In this document: piece by piece, positions 20,997 through 23,336 of the stretch
Layout of the letters: every line of letters begins with the position of its first letter
Position numbering within the stretch: the first letter of the stretch is position 1
Assembly: GCA_050693155.1 (NCBI GenBank)
Contig: JBOGWA010000061.1
Location: forward strand, 1 to 23,336
Reading direction: 5' to 3'
Origin: JBOGWA01 sp050693155
Lineage (GTDB): Bacteria > Actinomycetota > UBA4738 > CALAEC01
Length of the DNA stretch: 23,336 bases
The notes under the pieces: generated by a model
Seen by the model: the letters and a program-made list of their open reading frames with translations, nothing else
What the model was told of the DNA's origin: nothing
Databases searched by the model: none
Position numbers and translations under genes: made by a program

Positions 20997-21950
20997 CTAG
21001 CTGTCGGCGAAACGTCGCAACCGGCGCTTGCGCAGTCGAAGCTTTCTGACAGCTCGGATTGGGCTGTTGGCGAAGAAACGAACGGAGTAGCCGATGAACG
21101 GGAGGAAGCGCCGGTCACCCAATGCGGCTGCCGCCTGACGAAACCAGAAGTAGGAGAAGTACAGACGCCGGGTACGCCGGTCCGGACGATGAGAACGCCG
21201 AAATTCCTCCCACGTGAGATCATCGCCACGATTCCGAGCCGCCATTCGAGCCTCGATGTACCAGAGCTCCTCAGCGACGAGGCGGGGCCGCCGGCCGACC
21301 TGACTCCGGCCATGCAGCCGGTGGACCGAGAGGGGGCGCGAGGGCCCTTCAATCCGTCCAAGACGGGCAATCCGCATGAGCAGTTCCGCGCTCCCGGCGA
21401 CCTGAAACGACTCGTCGAAGCCACCTGTTTCTTCGAGCGCACTCTTGCGAACCAGCCACGCCGAGGTTTCAAATGGATGCTGTCGAATCTGACCCTCGGC
21501 ATACCGCTGCTGGCCCTCGGCGTCGAGGACGCGACCTCGGATCCCCAGGAGCCTGCCTCCGAGAGACTCGTAGCGCATCAACGAGCCGGCGAGCACGACC
21601 CCAGGGTCCCTCATGATTTCGAGCTGGGTTTTCAGACGATCCGGTACCCAGAGGTCGTCCTGGTCGAGGAATGCAACGAGGTCCGCTCTTGCGCGACGCC
21701 ATCCCGCATTTCTGGCGCTCGATTCCCCTCCGTTCTCCTTCGAGTGCACGTGGATCCGTCGATCGTCGAACGACCTCACGACCTCGACGGTCCCGTCCGT
21801 CGAGCCATCGTCGATCACGATCAGCTCGAAGTCGCCGAACGTCTGATCGAGAACGCTTCGGATCGCGTCGCCGATGAATCGCTCACCGTTGTAGGCGGGG
21901 ATGACGACGCTTACTGTCGGCTTCGGACCGTTGTCGGCGCCCTCGGGCAT
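20997..21950 (-). CDS. GT2-family glycosyltransferase
   Basis: A 317-residue family 2 (GT-A fold) glycosyltransferase, probably cytoplasmic or membrane-associated. It begins TVSVVIPAYNGERFIGDAIR and contains VIDDGSTDGTVE (DDGS at 47-50) and VAFLDQDDLW (96-99, the metal-binding acidic motif), then a C-terminal helical region ending in a very basic stretch (RKLRLRKRRLRRF) that could contact membrane phospholipids. No transmembrane helix is seen. The ATG at 21950 is where homology begins; a longer frame exists upstream to 22061 but would run across the rpsL promoter. There is no ribosome binding site, and a TATGCT box six bases upstream suggests a leaderless mRNA. First gene of a three-gene minus-strand operon. 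Donor and acceptor are unknown. Confidence 0.9.
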   Translation of the reverse strand: MPEGADNGPKPTVSVVIPAYNGERFIGDAIRSVLDQTFGDFELIVIDDGSTDGTVEVVRSFDDRRIHVHSKENGGESSARNAGWRRARADLVAFLDQDDLWVPDRLKTQLEIMRDPGVVLAGSLMRYESLGGRLLGIRGRVLDAEGQQRYAEGQIRQHPFETSAWLVRKSALEETGGFDESFQVAGSAELLMRIARLGRIEGPSRPLSVHRLHGRSQVGRRPRLVAEELWYIEARMAARNRGDDLTWEEFRRSHRPDRRTRRLYFSYFWFRQAAAALGDRRFLPFIGYSVRFFANSPIRAVRKLRLRKRRLRRFADS

Positions 21951-21956
21951 GCGCGG

Positions 21957-21962
21957 AGCATA
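21957..21962 (-). promoter_or_regulatory. Possible -10 box for leaderless transcription of the glycosyltransferase operon
   Basis: On the minus strand TATGCT (TAnnnT) is followed by six bases and then the ATG at 21950, so transcription would start at or next to the start codon. The gene lacks a Shine-Dalgarno sequence, which fits a leaderless transcript, common in Actinobacteria. No clear -35 box is seen. Confidence 0.4.
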
Positions 21963-22001
21963 ACAGCGCCAGCGCTGAACGGATTGGGGGGCTTGTCCCG
22001 A

Positions 22002-22030
22002 TTGACACTCACGAAGCTCCGCTATACTGT
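22002..22030 (+). promoter_or_regulatory. Promoter of the rpsL-rpsG-fusA (str) operon
   Basis: A perfect TTGACA -35 box at 22002-22007 is followed by TACTGT (22025-22030) at 17 nt, or by the overlapping TATACT (22023-22028) at 15 nt. Transcription would start near 22036, just before the first leader hairpin. An own promoter here separates the str operon from the accessory block upstream. Confidence 0.7.
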
Positions 22031-22038
22031 TGCCGATT

Positions 22039-22111
22039 GTGGTCTGGGCGGTCCGGACCACTGTTCTCCGCGGGATTCCTCGGGAATCGCACCCCGGGCA
22101 CGCGCGCCCGG
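22039..22111 (+). ncRNA. Structured 5' leader of rpsL with three successive hairpins
   Basis: Hairpin 1 pairs 22039-22047 with 22053-22061 (nine pairs including one G-U, five-base loop). Hairpin 2 pairs GATTCC (22074-22079) with GGAATC (22083-22088) around TCG. Hairpin 3 pairs CCGGGC (22094-22099) with GCCCGG (22106-22111) around a six-base loop. None is followed by a T run, so they are not intrinsic terminators. They fill the first half of a leader of about 130 nt. A regulatory role is inferred only from their order and position. Confidence 0.5.
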
Positions 22112-22168
22112 ATTTCCTATGGGCCCAGGGGTAGGAACGCGAATCGACGTGCTCGAGACGAGAAACAG

Positions 22169-22540
22169 ATGCCGACGATACAGCAGCTTGTACGTAAGGG
22201 GCGCCGGTCCCTGCGAGGGAAGACGAAGAGCCCCGCGCTCCGGGGTTCTCCGCAGCGTCGCGGGGTCTGTACTCGCGTGTACACGTTTACCCCGAAGAAG
22301 CCCAACTCCGCACTTCGCAAGGTCGCACGAGTCCGCCTGACCAGCGGCGTCGAGGTCACCGCCTACATTCCCGGCATCGGTCACAACCTCCAGGAGCACT
22401 CGATCGTGCTCGTTCGCGGCGGTCGCGTAAAAGACCTCCCGGGGGTGCGGTACAAGATCATCCGGGCGGCTCTTGATGCCGCCGGCGTCTCCGACCGTCG
22501 GAAAGCGCGCTCCAAGTACGGCGCCAAGCGCGAGGGGTAG
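22169..22540 (+). CDS. rpsL: 30S ribosomal protein S12
   Basis: A 123-residue S12 of the decoding centre, beginning MPTIQQLVRKGRRSLRGKTK. The conserved TFTPKKPNSALRKVARVRLT and GRVKDLPGVRYKIIRAALD segments are intact, and the lysines whose mutation gives streptomycin resistance (in KKPNS and RVKDLPG) are present. The start is set by homology; the open frame continues upstream through the leader. The ribosome binding site is weak. It is followed by rpsG after nine bases. Confidence 0.97.
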   Translation: MPTIQQLVRKGRRSLRGKTKSPALRGSPQRRGVCTRVYTFTPKKPNSALRKVARVRLTSGVEVTAYIPGIGHNLQEHSIVLVRGGRVKDLPGVRYKIIRAALDAAGVSDRRKARSKYGAKREG

Positions 22541-22549
22541 GAGCAGGCG

Positions 22550-23020
22550 GTGCCGAGACGAGGTGGCGCGCCGAAGCGCGAGGCACGACCGGATCCCATG
22601 TATCAGAACATGCTCGTTACCCAGCTCATCAACAAGGTGATGCTGAGCGGGAAGAAGTCGCTCGCGGAGCGGATGGTCTACACCGCACTCGAGGAGATCA
22701 GCCAGAAGATGCAGAACGACCCGGTCCTGACGCTCAAGAAGGCGGTCGAGAACACGAGGCCGCTGCTGGAGGTTCGCTCTCGTCGGGTTGGGGGAGCGAC
22801 GTATCAGGTGCCGGTCGAGGTTCGTCCGACGCGGGGGACGACACTCGCTCTTCGGTGGCTCGTGCAATTCGCCCGAGCGCGCAAGGGCCAGGACATGTCC
22901 GCGCGACTCGTGGGCGAGATCATGGACGCGGCGCAGGGGCAGGGCGGCGCAGTCAAGCGTCGGGAAGACCTGCACAAGATGGCGGAGGCAAACAAGGCCT
23001 TCGCCCACTACCGCTGGTAA
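22550..23020 (+). CDS. rpsG: 30S ribosomal protein S7
   Basis: A 156-residue S7, which nucleates assembly of the 30S head. It starts MPRRGGAPKREARPDPMYQN from a GTG preceded by AGGAG and contains VGGATYQVPVEVRPTRG and the C-terminal KMAEANKAFAHYRW. The length matches the usual 156 residues. It sits in the standard rpsL-rpsG-fusA order. S7 represses this operon in E. coli; no equivalent site is evident in the short gaps here. Confidence 0.97.
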   Translation: MPRRGGAPKREARPDPMYQNMLVTQLINKVMLSGKKSLAERMVYTALEEISQKMQNDPVLTLKKAVENTRPLLEVRSRRVGGATYQVPVEVRPTRGTTLALRWLVQFARARKGQDMSARLVGEIMDAAQGQGGAVKRREDLHKMAEANKAFAHYRW

Positions 23021-23031
23021 GGGCAGACCTG

Positions 23032-23336
23032 ATGGCTTCCCCAGCTAAGAGGATCGAGATGGCGGAGACCGCAGAGCACGTCAAGGGACGGCAGCCTGCC
23101 GGCGGCCACGACCTTGCTATTCGCGAGTACCCGCTGTCTCGCACGCGCAACATCGGGATCATGGCCCACATCGACGCGGGGAAGACGACGACGACCGAGC
23201 GGATCCTCTACTACACCGGAAAGACCTACAAGCTCGGGGAGGTCCACGAAGGGACCGCGCAGATGGACTGGATGGTCCAGGAGCAGGAGCGCGGCATCAC
23301 CATCACTTCCGCGGCGACCACCTGCCAGTGGAAGGG
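23032..23336 (+). CDS. fusA: Elongation factor G, N-terminal part (partial)
   Basis: The first 101 codons of EF-G, the translocation GTPase, cut by the right edge. The G1 P-loop AHIDAGKT and the switch region ERGITITSAATTCQW are present, after RTRNIGIM. Two in-frame starts are possible: ATG 23032 (AAGGG eight bases upstream) and ATG 23059 (AGAGGA about five bases upstream). Both give an N-terminus 20-30 residues longer than usual before the EYPLSRTRNIG region. I list the longer form. Confidence 0.95.
   Translation, partial: MASPAKRIEMAETAEHVKGRQPAGGHDLAIREYPLSRTRNIGIMAHIDAGKTTTTERILYYTGKTYKLGEVHEGTAQMDWMVQEQERGITITSAATTCQWK

Noticed and set aside
20916..22340. A 474-codon plus-strand open frame
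   Set aside because: It runs antisense to a GT2 glycosyltransferase and then across the rpsL promoter, leader and coding region; no recognisable protein.

Overview
This high-GC window carries the tuf-rpmG-secE-nusG-rplKA-rplJL-rpoBC-rpsLG-fusA backbone. A ketoreductase and a HadA/HadB-like dehydratase pair sit between rpmG and tRNA-Trp. That rpmG-hadAB-trpT-secE order is characteristic of Actinobacteria, so the source is most likely a member of the Actinomycetota, possibly a deep or uncultivated lineage. The lineage call rests on gene order and on remembered family resemblance, not on a database search.

Left part (1-3352): the end of EF-Tu, ribosomal protein L33, a small single-domain LuxR-type regulator on the minus strand, an SDR-hadA-hadB operon with its own promoter, an unrecognised coiled-coil protein on the minus strand, and tRNA-Trp(CCA). 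Centre (3429-14292): secE, nusG, rplK, rplA, then rplJ-rplL behind a well-formed L10 leader with a promoter and an attenuator-like hairpin, then rpoB and rpoC. rpoB is interrupted by an in-frame TAG at codon 887, inside one of the most conserved parts of the gene, and a Shine-Dalgarno-like sequence and an ATG follow directly.

Right part (14312-21950): an accessory block separates rpoC from rpsL. It starts with four tandem, tightly packed, diverged paralogues of the PaaK/CapK (phenylacetate-CoA ligase-like) adenylate-forming family, placed so that they would be read with rpoBC. Two of the four lack the C-terminal lysine that the other two carry. Converging on them is a minus-strand operon of a GT2 glycosyltransferase, an inositol-monophosphatase-family enzyme and a second, frameshifted GT2 glycosyltransferase. 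The last part (22002-23336) is a strong promoter, a leader with three successive hairpins, rpsL, rpsG and the start of fusA.

The core genes form the transcription-translation superoperon. The SDR-HadAB set supplies the reduction and dehydration steps of a fatty acyl elongation cycle. The PaaK-like cluster and the glycosyltransferase/IMPase operon suggest activation of an unidentified carboxylic acid and assembly of a glycoconjugate, but no substrate can be named from sequence. Two genes (rpoB and the second glycosyltransferase) are broken by single lesions, so sequence or assembly error must be weighed against real biology.
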